A DNA stretch of 64,000 nt from an uncultured Muribaculaceae bacterium (GTDB taxonomy: Bacteria > Bacteroidota > Bacteroidia > Bacteroidales > Muribaculaceae), in assembly GCA_910578665.1 (NCBI GenBank), contig CAJTQU010000002.1, forward strand, positions 84,703 to 148,702, given 5' to 3'. The number at the start of each line of letters is the position of its first letter. Position 1 is the stretch's first letter. The translations under genes were made by a program, and so were the position numbers. Under the pieces are notes generated by a model. The model did no database searches and was not told the DNA's origin. It saw only the letters and a list, made by a program, of their open reading frames with translations. Positions 35,109-44,329 of this stretch are shown here, piece after piece.

Positions 35109-35124
35109 TTCAGAAGCTTCTGAA
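35109..35124 (-). terminator. Palindrome between the TPR gene and hisS promoter
   Basis: TTCAGAAGCTTCTGAA is a perfect 16-bp palindrome located 10 bases after the TPR gene stop, with T-rich sequence on the minus strand before it and TTTGC after. It may end the TPR transcript, although the 8-bp arms have no loop and would fold less well than a standard hairpin. Confidence 0.4.
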
Positions 35125-35134
35125 AAAAGAAAAA

Positions 35135-37330
35135 TTAATTTGAGGTCACAGCATCCGTAATCAGCTTTATGTCTATTGTGTCAACTCCTGCATTGAGCAG
35201 ATGCACGTTGTCTTCCGACATAAGATGCCTAAATTTTTCTACATTGCCGTTGTTTCTTTCTATACATACTTTATAAGCCGCCGACGCATTACTTATGTCA
35301 CCGGATGCAAGATATGCATGGCCGGTGTTCAACCAGTCGCTAGATGTACGTTTGTTATCCAATTTTCGATATAGTTCGATACTCTTAGAAAAATTTCCAT
35401 TAAGAAATTCGCACCAGGCTATGGGTCTTATGGCTTTGCCTGATTCATTATCCATATAATCAACCTGGTAATAACATTTGAGAGCCTCTCTTACGTCTCC
35501 ACTTTCCAACAAAGTGTGACCAAGCAACAGAAGAATATTAGGATTGTCCGGACGCATGTCAAGCGCGTGCCGGTAACAACAGACGGCATCAGTGTAATTA
35601 CCAAGAGATCTAAGGCATGAGGCTAAATGACGCATAAGCCAGACGCTGTCGGGATTAAGCAGTTCAGCTTTTCTGTATATTTCCACAGCACGTACAAGAT
35701 TACCCATCTTCTGGTAGCAATAGCCTGCTTTCTGCAATATATCTTCCGTTTGAGTATCTGCTTCAGTACATATTTTGTCCAAAAGTGTTACAGCTTCAGC
35801 CCAATAACCGTATTTGAAATAAAATTCAGCCATAGCACGTACAAGTTCGCGATCTTTCGCAAGACTTGCAAACGGTTCTATTTGTGGCAGCGCAAATGAT
35901 GTTCCGAATAAATCTGGAAGTTCCCCTTTTATTGGCGAAAGACGGAAAAAGCGAAATAAATCTTTAAGGAAAAGATTCATTTCTACTTCCAGCGGCAGTT
36001 TTGCTGATTCATATAACGATGTCTTTCGCTCATCTTCTAGAGCAGATAGCTGTGATGCCAACTGTCCTGTCATCATATCAAACTGCGCTTTAGGCATATT
36101 AGTGAGAGCCATAGCCATAGAATATCTGTCAGACGAGCAAAAATGAGGTCCTGATATAAATAAATCCACCATTGTGGCAGGCACCATGTCTCTTAATTGT
36201 ATTACAGCAGTATTGGATAAAGAGAATGGTAAAAACCAATTTGAAATAGCCCGGAAAAACGGAAAGCCTTTCATTTGTGAAAATGCCGACATAAATACAT
36301 CGCCGCCCTCCATCTGTATTTCTGTAAAACTCTTAAGTTTTTCTGTCATACCGCTCTTGTCCAACAATTCCTGCCAATCCGGATTTTCTTCCAAATCAGG
36401 TGCGTACGGATTATCTCCCATATCACGTATGCGTTTCTCTATATCGGGTTTAAGCCTCATGATCTCTGGCAACAGCTCATCTCGCATTTTTTTATTTATG
36501 CGGTCAGTATCAATCGTACGAAGCATACTCAATACAAATGCGCGCAATGCTTTGGGTATTTCGTTGTGCTCGCTCAGTGACTTAACACAGTCTTGTATTT
36601 CTTTGTCTGGCAAAATACGGTCCTGGTGTTTCCATAATAACAACAGAACAGCGGTGAGCGCACGTGCCTGCACGCCTACTTCATCTGAAGAGATAGACGT
36701 GCGTATAAGCAACATGAGTTTTTCTCGGTCATAATATTGGAGACACCCCAGTAATAAAGCTCCCAGAACAAGGCACTTTATGGCATATCCGCTTTCAGCC
36801 GTCTCTTCTCCAAGAAATTCGTATATAACGGAACTTTCTCTGGCAGACAGATGCAGGTCGGTCCATATACGGCCAAATAAATCGTCTCCGGCCAATTCAA
36901 GGTCACGGTGTATATTGAATGAATACTGCCCGGCTTCATCTTCCAATTCGGCTTTAAATATGAGCGATTTGATATTTTCAATTTCAGAATTCAAGTCCTT
37001 CCTGGCAATATTAATACCGCGCAGTCTGGAAAAATACAGGGTTGACGCACCAGGCATCAGTGATTGTACCAAAAACGAGTCATTGAGCCTGTACAATGTT
37101 TCAGACAAACTGTTGTAAACACTTTTGCGAGATGTGTCTACAGAACCGGGCTTACTTTGCAAAAAATAAGCCATCATGTATTTATATGTATCTGCAGCTG
37201 TTGCCAATTCCGCCGCCGCAGTTCCCTTAAGTCCTCCTTGGAAGAAAGAATCAAGCGCGGCAGAAAAATTACCAGAATCAATCATTGCTCTGATTGATTT
37301 ATAACGTTTGTATATGTCTTGTTCTGTCAT
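35135..37330 (-). CDS. Tetratricopeptide-repeat protein
   Basis: A 731-residue protein with no signal peptide. The C-terminal ~220 residues hold at least four TPR units (for example AGYCYQKMGNLVRAVEIYRKAELLNPDS and HLASCLRSLGNYTDAVCCYRHALDMRPDN), a scaffold for protein-protein contacts. The first 480 residues are helical without a recognised domain. Start placed at ATG 37330 (MTEQDIYKRYKS); an in-frame start 39 bases earlier adds a Cys-rich stretch that looks untranslated. The next gene upstream (SprT-like) ends 78 bases away on the same strand. Confidence 0.75.
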   Translation of the reverse strand: MTEQDIYKRYKSIRAMIDSGNFSAALDSFFQGGLKGTAAAELATAADTYKYMMAYFLQSKPGSVDTSRKSVYNSLSETLYRLNDSFLVQSLMPGASTLYFSRLRGINIARKDLNSEIENIKSLIFKAELEDEAGQYSFNIHRDLELAGDDLFGRIWTDLHLSARESSVIYEFLGEETAESGYAIKCLVLGALLLGCLQYYDREKLMLLIRTSISSDEVGVQARALTAVLLLLWKHQDRILPDKEIQDCVKSLSEHNEIPKALRAFVLSMLRTIDTDRINKKMRDELLPEIMRLKPDIEKRIRDMGDNPYAPDLEENPDWQELLDKSGMTEKLKSFTEIQMEGGDVFMSAFSQMKGFPFFRAISNWFLPFSLSNTAVIQLRDMVPATMVDLFISGPHFCSSDRYSMAMALTNMPKAQFDMMTGQLASQLSALEDERKTSLYESAKLPLEVEMNLFLKDLFRFFRLSPIKGELPDLFGTSFALPQIEPFASLAKDRELVRAMAEFYFKYGYWAEAVTLLDKICTEADTQTEDILQKAGYCYQKMGNLVRAVEIYRKAELLNPDSVWLMRHLASCLRSLGNYTDAVCCYRHALDMRPDNPNILLLLGHTLLESGDVREALKCYYQVDYMDNESGKAIRPIAWCEFLNGNFSKSIELYRKLDNKRTSSDWLNTGHAYLASGDISNASAAYKVCIERNNGNVEKFRHLMSEDNVHLLNAGVDTIDIKLITDAVTSN

Positions 37331-37408
37331 AACTTTGTGTTTACATGTTACTTGTAATGGACAAGCCATATTAGGTACAACAAAAATTAAGCCAAAAAGT
37401 GCAAGAAA

Positions 37409-38077
37409 TTAGCCTGACACTCTAAAAGCACCTCCCATGTATACTAACAAGCTAGACATTGAAATAATCCTTTCTATCTCCTTTGTGGAGCATTTGTATA
37501 CTTTCGGTGTCACAACACGTGGAAACTTTAGCGGAACCTGGCATGTATAAAGGAACCAACGTTGCACTGCAATCGAGGGTTCTCCCTCAAAATATTTATA
37601 AATATCTATAAGTTTGCTTTTAGCACAATGGGTAATCCCTTTTCTGCCGTCTCGAAACTCTATTATACCAACTATGCATTTATACACAGTCTTGTCTTGT
37701 GCCATATCAGGACATCTGAATGATATACTGATATGTCTGTCATATGTCTGGTTGATATGATTCATCCAATTTTTAAAAAGCCGGCCATGCGGAGATGTGT
37801 CAGTAAGTTGTTCATAAAGGATTTTATAATGAATCATTTCGTGAATAACAATATCCTCGAGTACCGTTTGTGATAAATCATAATAACTACTGACATGCAA
37901 GCTGAAACTATGGTAATGATACTTGTTGTCTATTGTTTTGTCCCTGCGATATTTTATGTATGCCATCCTGGTTCTCCCGTTGCTTATAGAAACAGGGGGC
38001 AGCGGCAGGCTATTTCTAAAAATCAGACTGTTATAGGTTTTAAAACAATTAATTACAAAATCTATCGTGGCATGCAT
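37409..38077 (-). CDS. SprT-like zinc metalloprotease-domain protein
   Basis: A 222-residue protein with a zincin motif VIHEMIHY (H79-E80-x-x-H83) and a third candidate ligand H97 in TSPHGRLF. The arrangement around residues 10-110, including the N-terminal NSLIFRNSLPLPPVSISNGRTRMAYIKY, resembles SprT/Spartan-type domains. In eukaryotes Spartan cleaves DNA-protein cross-links; the role of bacterial SprT-like proteins is less clear. ATG 38077 is chosen over a GTG at 38104 that overlaps the LysR gene. It lies 17 bases after that gene. Confidence 0.72.
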   Translation of the reverse strand: MHATIDFVINCFKTYNSLIFRNSLPLPPVSISNGRTRMAYIKYRRDKTIDNKYHYHSFSLHVSSYYDLSQTVLEDIVIHEMIHYKILYEQLTDTSPHGRLFKNWMNHINQTYDRHISISFRCPDMAQDKTVYKCIVGIIEFRDGRKGITHCAKSKLIDIYKYFEGEPSIAVQRWFLYTCQVPLKFPRVVTPKVYKCSTKEIERIISMSSLLVYMGGAFRVSG

Positions 38078-38094
38078 ATATGTTAATATTATGA

Positions 38095-38994
38095 TTACAG
38101 CCACGCATTCTGACGTTCTCTGACCGCTATAGACTCACTGAGCAATTTTACAAATTCCTGCATAGAGCGTTTACGGTATGTATCGGAAAGTATATGTACG
38201 CATCCGGCCATCATATTGTCAGGTATGTCGATAGGCACGGCTTTAACACCTGATTCATTGTGTATGGTTGCCTCTGCTAGAACAGACACAAGCTGGCTTT
38301 GGCGCAGCAATGTCAGTAATATGTTTACTTCATTAAGCTCTACTCTGATTCTAAATTTATTGTATGGTGTTATGATATGTTCAAATGCGTTACGTGCTTG
38401 TAACCCTATAGAGGGGAGTGCAAGATCATAGCGTTCAAGTTCGGAAAGCGTGACTTTTTCTTTTGACGCCAGAGGGTGAAACTCGCCTACTATTGCCGAC
38501 AGACAATTTTGAAACAATATATGCGATTCAATTCCCTCTATCGGCATGGTCGGCTTAAAGGCCAGCACAAAATCTACAACGCGCTCTCGCAACATACCCA
38601 TTAGTTCAGCCATAGGCTTATAAAAAATGTTGAGTTTGATGCGCGGATACATCTTCATAAACGATACAAGTGTCTCGGTCAGTATCGGGCTGAACGAATA
38701 AGTAACGCCTATGTTAAGCGTGCCTGTAAGAAGATTATTAAGATCATTAATTCGTTCAGTACACAGCTGTGCCTTGTGCAGCGTCTGACGAGCGAGTGGC
38801 AGCAATTCATTACCGGCTTCTGTAAGAGCAACAGAATGGCTGCTGCGGAGCAGTAATTGTGTGCCGATCTCTGTTTCCAGCTGTTTTACCTGTTGCGAAA
38901 GCGTGCTTTGCGTGACATTCAGTACTTTTGCTGCTTCTGAAAAATTCAGTGTTTCGGCAACTTTTACAAAATATTTTAGTTGTCGTAATTCCAT
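38095..38994 (-). CDS. LysR-family transcriptional regulator
   Basis: A 299-residue activator/repressor. The N-terminal winged helix is classic (MELRQLKYFVKVAETLNFSEAAKVLNVTQSTLSQQVKQLE), followed by a periplasmic-binding-protein-like effector domain (about residues 90-295). No conserved redox cysteine pair of OxyR type is obvious in the effector domain. Target genes are not known; the ThrE-like exporter genes lie directly upstream on the same strand, so they could be regulated or simply co-transcribed. Confidence 0.9.
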   Translation of the reverse strand: MELRQLKYFVKVAETLNFSEAAKVLNVTQSTLSQQVKQLETEIGTQLLLRSSHSVALTEAGNELLPLARQTLHKAQLCTERINDLNNLLTGTLNIGVTYSFSPILTETLVSFMKMYPRIKLNIFYKPMAELMGMLRERVVDFVLAFKPTMPIEGIESHILFQNCLSAIVGEFHPLASKEKVTLSELERYDLALPSIGLQARNAFEHIITPYNKFRIRVELNEVNILLTLLRQSQLVSVLAEATIHNESGVKAVPIDIPDNMMAGCVHILSDTYRKRSMQEFVKLLSESIAVRERQNAWL

Positions 38995-39011
38995 TGTTTA
39001 TTGTCTCGTTG

Positions 39012-39019
39012 CAAAAATA
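39012..39019 (-). promoter_or_regulatory. -7 box TATTTTTG upstream of the LysR gene
   Basis: Minus-strand match to TAnnTTTG, 17 bases before the ATG. A -33 element is not found at the expected spacing. Confidence 0.35.
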
Positions 39020-39032
39020 ACAAATTATACTC

Positions 39033-39515
39033 TTATCTCGTTGCCTGGAATGATACTTTTTTAAATATGAAGATCGGCATGGTGGCTCCGACCACCATGG
39101 ACAAGAGTACAGCAGTACACGTAAATGCATTATAGGCAAATAGATAGAAATAATGATGGAATGCATCTTGTCCGTTGCACAACACGCACATAGCAAGTCC
39201 GCCAAAAGCCTTGTAGGCATAAATACCTGGTATCATTGGCAATAGTGCCGGGAAAAGGCATGCTTCGGCAGGAATGCGCGCAATAGGAGAGAAAAAGACG
39301 GCAAGTACGCCTATTATAAGCGCGGCAAACAATGACGCTATAATTATATGAGCATGCAATGACTGGCTGTTCATCATGATAAAACGACTGGCATGGCCTA
39401 AGGCCGCTATAATCGCGCAATAGAGATAGCCCGGTTTGGGCGGACGGCTGATAGCGGCAAAACCGATAGCCGCTATCGCAGCAAAAAATGCATCTTGAAA
39501 AATCTGGCCCCACAT
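39033..39515 (-). CDS. Threonine/serine exporter, small subunit (ThrE C-terminal half)
   Basis: A 160-residue membrane protein with about five helices, matching the C-terminal DUF3815/ThrE_2 half of the threonine/serine exporter (GFAAISRPPKPGYLYCAIIAALGHASRF; LFPALLPMIPGIYAYKAF). Together with the next upstream gene it would make a split ThrE pump that expels threonine and serine or related organic acids. I use ATG 39515, 19 bases after the partner's stop; another ATG at 39551 overlaps it. Confidence 0.82.
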   Translation of the reverse strand: MWGQIFQDAFFAAIAAIGFAAISRPPKPGYLYCAIIAALGHASRFIMMNSQSLHAHIIIASLFAALIIGVLAVFFSPIARIPAEACLFPALLPMIPGIYAYKAFGGLAMCVLCNGQDAFHHYFYLFAYNAFTCTAVLLSMVVGATMPIFIFKKVSFQATR

Positions 39516-39534
39516 AATTTTATTATTCCAGCTT

Positions 39535-40317
39535 TTAAAACATTCCCACATTCATTAATAGCATACCCATACATAATCCTATTGACAGACAACAGGTCAA
39601 TATCAGCGCATCTGCAAGACGGCTGAACGCGCAAATATAATGGCGGTATAGCATATCGCTGAACGAGTTCAAAAATGGTACGCCCGGTACAAGATACAGC
39701 ACGCTGGTGCCTAGAGCGATTTCTGGTGTGCTGCCAAGAGAAAACAGTAAACAGGTAGCACCAAGTACAGATGAGACAAAAGAACATACCAATACGGTCA
39801 GACGTATATCAGCATGCAATTCCGACATAAACTGTTTGACATAATATCCTGCCAGTGTTGCTATTCCTACTATAAGCATGGATATCCAGTCACCCCCGAA
39901 TAATTTACAGAAAGAAGCATTGGCCATAGTCACAAGCAATAGAACCGTAAGTTTGCTTTGGTAATCAGACGATACTATTTTATCAAAGCGCTTCTTGGCT
40001 TGTTCGTAGTTTATTTTATGGTCTGCCAGCTCCCAGCTAAGTTCGCTAAGGCGCGTATTAATGTTAAAACTTACAGCTCTTTGCTCCACGGAAGCAATAA
40101 CTGTCACTACCTCTGCCTTATCATTATCCTTGAGCGCAATATGGACATGTCTGGGCATTATAGACAGCTCTACTTCTTTGCCATATGCTGCTGCCATCCG
40201 GCACACATTCTTTTCCAGACGTATACATGTCGCACCGCAGCCAATAAGCCATGCGCTGTACCTGGCAAAGAAAGAGCACATATCATTGGCCGAAGGCATT
40301 ATAGAATCAGTATTCAT
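39535..40317 (-). CDS. Threonine/serine exporter, large subunit (ThrE N-terminal half)
   Basis: A 260-residue protein matching the DUF1212/ThrE N-terminal half: a cytosolic region (residues 1-115, FFARYSAWLIGCGATCIRLEKNV ... YGKEVELSIMPRHVHIAL) followed by about five membrane helices. The ATG at 40317 overlaps the stop of the upstream 62-residue protein, suggesting translational coupling. A longer start at 40374 would overlap that gene heavily and is not preferred. Confidence 0.85.
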   Translation of the reverse strand: MNTDSIMPSANDMCSFFARYSAWLIGCGATCIRLEKNVCRMAAAYGKEVELSIMPRHVHIALKDNDKAEVVTVIASVEQRAVSFNINTRLSELSWELADHKINYEQAKKRFDKIVSSDYQSKLTVLLLVTMANASFCKLFGGDWISMLIVGIATLAGYYVKQFMSELHADIRLTVLVCSFVSSVLGATCLLFSLGSTPEIALGTSVLYLVPGVPFLNSFSDMLYRHYICAFSRLADALILTCCLSIGLCMGMLLMNVGMF

Positions 40318-40495
40318 AGTCTTCGTCTTCAATCGTGTCTCCCGGGACAAAAAATTCTTCACGTTCACTTCCAAGTTGTATAAACTTATTGTGCTTTTCC
40401 CTGTTAAACGAAAAATTCTTTAGTAATAGGCGTAACACGATAAGTAATAATACAAGGCTGACAATGCAGCTCCATGTTACCAAAGGCGTATTCAT
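40307..40495 (-). CDS. Small single-pass membrane protein upstream of ThrE
   Basis: A 62-residue protein with one strong helix (about residues 8-27, TWSCIVSLVLLLIVLRLLL) and an acidic C-terminus ending DEDYEY. Its TGA (40307-40309) lies 11 bases inside the ThrE large-subunit gene, and a TAGTTTTG box lies upstream, so it looks like the first gene of the exporter operon. No homologous family is recognised. Confidence 0.55.
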   Translation of the reverse strand: MNTPLVTWSCIVSLVLLLIVLRLLLKNFSFNREKHNKFIQLGSEREEFFVPGDTIEDEDYEY

Positions 40496-40524
40496 GACTT
40501 TCTATTTTAATTTTAACTGTCATG

Positions 40525-40532
40525 CAAAACTA
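40525..40532 (-). promoter_or_regulatory. -7 box TAGTTTTG for the small protein/ThrE operon
   Basis: Minus-strand TAGTTTTG fits TAnnTTTG and lies 30 bases before the ATG at 40495. TTTG sequences occur upstream at spacings of 13 and 24 bases, not the usual 19-21, so activity is uncertain. Confidence 0.45.
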
Positions 40533-40859
40533 CAAATCTGGAGTGCAAATAAGGAGCAAAATCAAGTGAAATAATCAATAGCCGCTATAATGTGTACAGA
40601 TACATGGAAAAAGCAAGGATAAGCCAACCAAGCTAACTACGCTTATTTTCAGGACAATCGCTATTGATGAAATTGCGGTGACTTTTACGCTGTGTTACCT
40701 GATTTTTTTTCAAAAAGTACACCTTTTGTACACTTGCATAATAATAGTGAATACGGGATAAATGTTAAGGAATGTGTATGGCGATTTTCAATTCATTGCA
40801 TCCCTAAATATCTTTGCGCCAAATTTAGAGCCTGAAGTTATCTTGACTTTTTGAATTTG
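40533..40859. other. Gene-free stretch before the transposase remnant
   Basis: About 330 bases with no open frame of note on either strand. I see only a short direct repeat of GTACAC around 40717-40734 beside a T8 run, and otherwise ordinary AT-rich sequence. Confidence 0.5.
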
Positions 40860-40875
40860 CTAATATATTTAAGAT

Positions 40876-41256
40876 TTACACCATGCCTAAAATCTGGTCG
40901 AGCGAAGTCCCAATCTCATGCACATCGTGGTGCTTGCCGGACTTTGGCTCCGACATTGCGATTGGAATCCCTTGATGGTCAGCGATAAATATGGCGTTGA
41001 TGTGTGCGCTGCGCCGCCAACTTGCTCTCATTCGCGACGTACTAAGGTATAGCTGCCGCCAAGGTCGGTGCTGGAGAGATCTATCCTGTCGCGATTGCGT
41101 CCAAAAAGCGATTCTCGGCTTTTCTGCCACGAACCGCCCTTGCACCACTGCCGACACTTCCCAAAGATTGTTTTATGATAGCCAGAAAATGCGGTATGTC
41201 AAAGCGCATCTTCAAGCGGTTTTATATTCGCCTATGACGCCCACGGAAAGTACACC
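40876..41256 (-). pseudogene. Remnant of an IS5-like DDE transposase
   Basis: Fragments of one transposase appear in different minus-strand frames. One frame reads IDLSSTDLGGSYTL near 41060-41100, the DDE-region motif of Bacteroidota IS5-type transposases (compare DLSS..DGSHT). Another frame, 40876-41157, gives INAIFIADHQGIPIAMSEP then SGKHHD, matching the following part of the family (FLADNQGxPLAxSEP..G.HHD). Two or more frameshifts and stops separate them and the N- and C-terminal thirds are missing. No intact terminal inverted repeats or target duplication could be found by eye. Confidence 0.65.
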
Positions 41257-41348
41257 AAATTAAACATTCACCCTTTGGCATTATTGGCACTTTGGCACTT
41301 ATTATTTTCTGCCCTCTGTATTTGGGTGTTTGATTGGAGCACTATATA

Positions 41349-41579
41349 TTAGAACCATACGATTCTAATAATTACCGCAGTAGCAATGGCAATAGCAATG
41401 GAGATTGAAATCCGAACCCACGTCTTCAATTTATTGCCTATAAGCCAATAAGCAACAAGAATTATCAGTCCCGTAAAAATACCTACGAGAGTATGACTCC
41501 AAGAGGGAAGAAGTACGGAATTTGCAATATACGCCAGAGACGCAAGCAAGACACCTATGATAGAATTATAATTCTTCAT
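41349..41579 (-). CDS. Small hydrophobic membrane protein
   Basis: A 76-residue protein with three probable helices (about residues 6-24, 28-46, 54-73) and two basic residues between the second and third. It follows the truncated S41 protease by 11 bases on the same strand. No family is recognised. It lies within a decayed region, so it may be a surviving bystander of an older operon. Confidence 0.5.
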   Translation of the reverse strand: MKNYNSIIGVLLASLAYIANSVLLPSWSHTLVGIFTGLIILVAYWLIGNKLKTWVRISISIAIAIATAVIIRIVWF

Positions 41580-41590
41580 GGTATGATATT

Positions 41591-42127
41591 TTATTCTTTA
41601 GTGTAATTGATTTGTTGTTTCAAGAGCTTCATTGCTTCTTCAATCACATTGTCTTTGCCAAAGATAACGCTTTCGGTTTCTTCAACAACTACATCGGGTT
41701 GTATGCCTATTCCAATAAACTCTGTGCCGTCGGCAAGTTTTTCGTGTCGAGTGCATATTCTACCGTTATAGCCCCAACCCAAATCAATGAAGATTGGGTT
41801 GCCGGTACTTCCGCCGGTAGGAGTTCCTACCACCTTGCCACGTTTGGCATTTTTGAAAAGCACGGCAAAATCTTCTGCTGCCGAGAACGTAGAGCCATTG
41901 ACAAGCAGGATTATAGGCTTGTCATATTTCGGCATATCATTCGGGTGGGATATACAGAACGGCACTATTGAATCTGATGCAATAGATTCACGTTCCCACT
42001 TCTTGCCCCATGAAGCGTATGCAGCTTCATATTTTGGCGTTTCCCATGATGCTTGCGGAATGGTATCTGTGGCCAACAACATCATTATTATCTGTCCGAC
42101 CTGACTATTGCCACCGGTATTGTACAC
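41591..42127 (-). pseudogene. C-terminal fragment of an S41 peptidase
   Basis: The open frame (178 residues from a GTG) begins inside the domain at YNTGGNSQVG, the spot where S41 enzymes have a RxNxGG motif, and continues with the Ser nucleophile region LLVNGSTFSAAEDFAVLF and VVGTPTGGSTGNP. The signal peptide, any PDZ domain and the first half of the protease core are absent. In-frame stops lie immediately upstream (TAG before 42127), and the sequence then changes to unrelated intergenic DNA. This is a truncated gene, not a full protease. Confidence 0.75.
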
Positions 42128-42194
42128 TGCCTAAGCCGGCCAGTGAGCCACATACAAAATCTATAAATTCAATGCTGCATGCCATAAACTTTAA

Positions 42195-43664
42195 TTACTT
42201 ATATTTAGGAGTGATTATATATAGAGGACCGATTAGATGCCTACCTGTAAACCTTGAAGTATCAATAACGTCTGGTTTGTAATGAACAACAGTCCGTTTG
42301 TTTATTATGTAATTTATTGTATCGCTTTTAGGGTCTAACTTGTAAACAGAGCCACTTGTCAAGACCGGTGCGATCAATGGTATTTCGTTTGGATTGAGAT
42401 TATATAATACAGCGCCATCTTTGAGTTGGTACCGCAGATAGCTCCAGCCGTAGGCCGTAGTAGGGGATTCCCATACTGCTACTATTAGATAAAAAAGTGT
42501 AACCGCAGTTGCAAGGCCGACTCTGTGATATTCTTTATATCGGCTTATCAATACAGGCAGACATAACGCAAGCAGTGGTATGTACGGATATGAGTAACGT
42601 GCCTCACGAAGAATACTGGTATACTGAACAAGAAATATACTAATTAACGCGGCAGCACTAATTAGCATAGCCAGCAGACTGCTATCATACATTTTCCTGG
42701 ACGCGCTCAATCTTTTAACACATGAAGGTAATATGGTTATTATCAATATTAACCCTATACCTGGCCAAGTGAATGTTTGCGAACAAACATCACGTAAAAA
42801 TGTCTTTGATAAAGCAGTTGAAAGCTGTCCAAAAGCCATTCGTGTATGTGGATTGTCATGTAGTATGAAATTGAAATAGCCAATATACATGGCTTGTGCC
42901 ACAAGCAGACCGGACAATAATACGAGGCATACTCGTAGTGTGTGCCTGAACGTAGTCTGTCTGTATGTAAATATCAAATATATAAGGGAAGAAAGGGTGA
43001 GGAAATATGCATTTAAATATCCTGTAGACATTACTATAGCCACAGCCATACATAGACGGAGCATAGTAATGACGTCATATTGTTTAAGTTTGAGGCTCCT
43101 GATTATTTCATAGACAAACCAGATTATGGCAGCTGTAGCCATTTCGTATTCACGTACCAGCAATATAGATTCGCCTGATGCCCTGCATCCGAAAGCAAGT
43201 GCGAGCATAGCGCACAAAGCCCAGCGAGCTGCCGGGAACAAAAGCCTGCCTGCCTTATAAAGAAAAATAAAGGCTATTGAAAAAAATATAAGGTTCAGTA
43301 TACAGCCAGCCAGAAGTAATTCCGGCGGAGACCAAGTGTCGATACCTGTGATAGCCAGGCGCAAAAGCATATAATAGAGACTGGCATGCGGAGCATCGGC
43401 GTTGTCTATATAAAGCTGCTTAATATCCGCAGCTACGCCATGTGCGGCTACGAGTGTAGATGTTATTTCTGAACCAGAATATGCACCTATTGGAAGAGAA
43501 CGATAAAAATGAGGATTACACTGCGATATCATCACAGAATATACCTCGTCTGGATGCATTTCATGCTTCTGCGCCATCTGGCATACACGTATTGCCACCA
43601 ATATCAAAAATAGGATGTACGGTGTGTATACAGACAGCTTTTTATGGTTTAAATGGACTTTCAT
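42195..43664 (-). CDS. GT-C-type glycosyltransferase-like membrane protein
   Basis: A 489-residue protein with about ten membrane helices. The first loop carries an acidic pair in KHEMHPDEVYSVMISQ (a DE motif like that of the GT39/GT83 mannosyl- and aminoarabinose transferases), and SASLYYMLLR-like PHASLYYMLLRLAI follows, as in dolichyl-phosphate-type enzymes. It would transfer a sugar from a lipid carrier to a periplasmic acceptor. The C-terminal ~80 residues form a soluble tail. Substrate unknown. It starts 4 bases after gph, using ATG 43664 rather than a TTG just before. Confidence 0.72.
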   Translation of the reverse strand: MKVHLNHKKLSVYTPYILFLILVAIRVCQMAQKHEMHPDEVYSVMISQCNPHFYRSLPIGAYSGSEITSTLVAAHGVAADIKQLYIDNADAPHASLYYMLLRLAITGIDTWSPPELLLAGCILNLIFFSIAFIFLYKAGRLLFPAARWALCAMLALAFGCRASGESILLVREYEMATAAIIWFVYEIIRSLKLKQYDVITMLRLCMAVAIVMSTGYLNAYFLTLSSLIYLIFTYRQTTFRHTLRVCLVLLSGLLVAQAMYIGYFNFILHDNPHTRMAFGQLSTALSKTFLRDVCSQTFTWPGIGLILIITILPSCVKRLSASRKMYDSSLLAMLISAAALISIFLVQYTSILREARYSYPYIPLLALCLPVLISRYKEYHRVGLATAVTLFYLIVAVWESPTTAYGWSYLRYQLKDGAVLYNLNPNEIPLIAPVLTSGSVYKLDPKSDTINYIINKRTVVHYKPDVIDTSRFTGRHLIGPLYIITPKYK

Positions 43665-43668
43665 CAAT

Positions 43669-44319
43669 TTATTCCACGCCGGCTATTTTAAGAATTTCAG
43701 CTGGTGTGGACACTATGTGGTCGGCGTATGCATTACGCAAGTGCGACACCGGACTGAACCCCCATGTCACTCCCACAGACTCGGTCCCGGCCCGCCGCGC
43801 AGTCTCGATGTCTACAGCAGAATCTCCTACATAAAGAACTTCAGATTTCGGAGTAGGGTGGTCAAGTAATACAGAAAATACCACTGAAGGATCCGGTTTG
43901 ATAGGACGTCCTTCTATTTGGCCGCGTAACGCTACAAACGGAATATCAGGAAAGTAATGTCGTACAATATCAACTACTGCCGATTCATACTTATTGGAAG
44001 TGACAGCCACGGCAACACCTGCTTCTGTAAGTTTTTGAAGTAATTCGTCAATACCGTTATAAGGTACTGTTGTATCTCGATTGTGCTTGCCATAGTGCTC
44101 TTTAAAAGCCGCTGTTATCTTGTCTATTTCCGCATCTGTGGCACTGGGTTGCGCTCGTTCTATCAGCTTGCGCACACCGTTTCCGACCATGAACGGATAA
44201 GCATTTAAGGGGTGGGATTTGAAGCCGCATTGCTCAAGAGCATGGTTACAGCTCAGACCTAAATCATTTATTGTGTTCAACAATGTGCCGTCCAAATCAA
44301 ATATTACTAATTTCTTCAT
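43669..44319 (-). CDS. HAD hydrolase, phosphoglycolate phosphatase-like
   Basis: A 216-residue haloacid dehalogenase-fold phosphatase. Motif I is FDLDGTLLNT, motif II TSNKYESAV, motif III includes K around RPIKPDPS, and motif IV is VGDSAVDIETARRAG. A helical cap (residues about 15-85) fits the phosphoglycolate phosphatase/PgmB group; the exact substrate is inferred. It is 10 bases downstream of tamL on the same strand and 4 bases upstream of the glycosyltransferase gene. Confidence 0.9.
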   Translation of the reverse strand: MKKLVIFDLDGTLLNTINDLGLSCNHALEQCGFKSHPLNAYPFMVGNGVRKLIERAQPSATDAEIDKITAAFKEHYGKHNRDTTVPYNGIDELLQKLTEAGVAVAVTSNKYESAVVDIVRHYFPDIPFVALRGQIEGRPIKPDPSVVFSVLLDHPTPKSEVLYVGDSAVDIETARRAGTESVGVTWGFSPVSHLRNAYADHIVSTPAEILKIAGVE

Positions 44320-44329
44320 GTCGAATTCA

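Noticed and set aside
40991..41263. 90-codon plus-strand frame in the transposase remnant
   Set aside because: It is the complement of the decayed transposase and shows no protein-like features.
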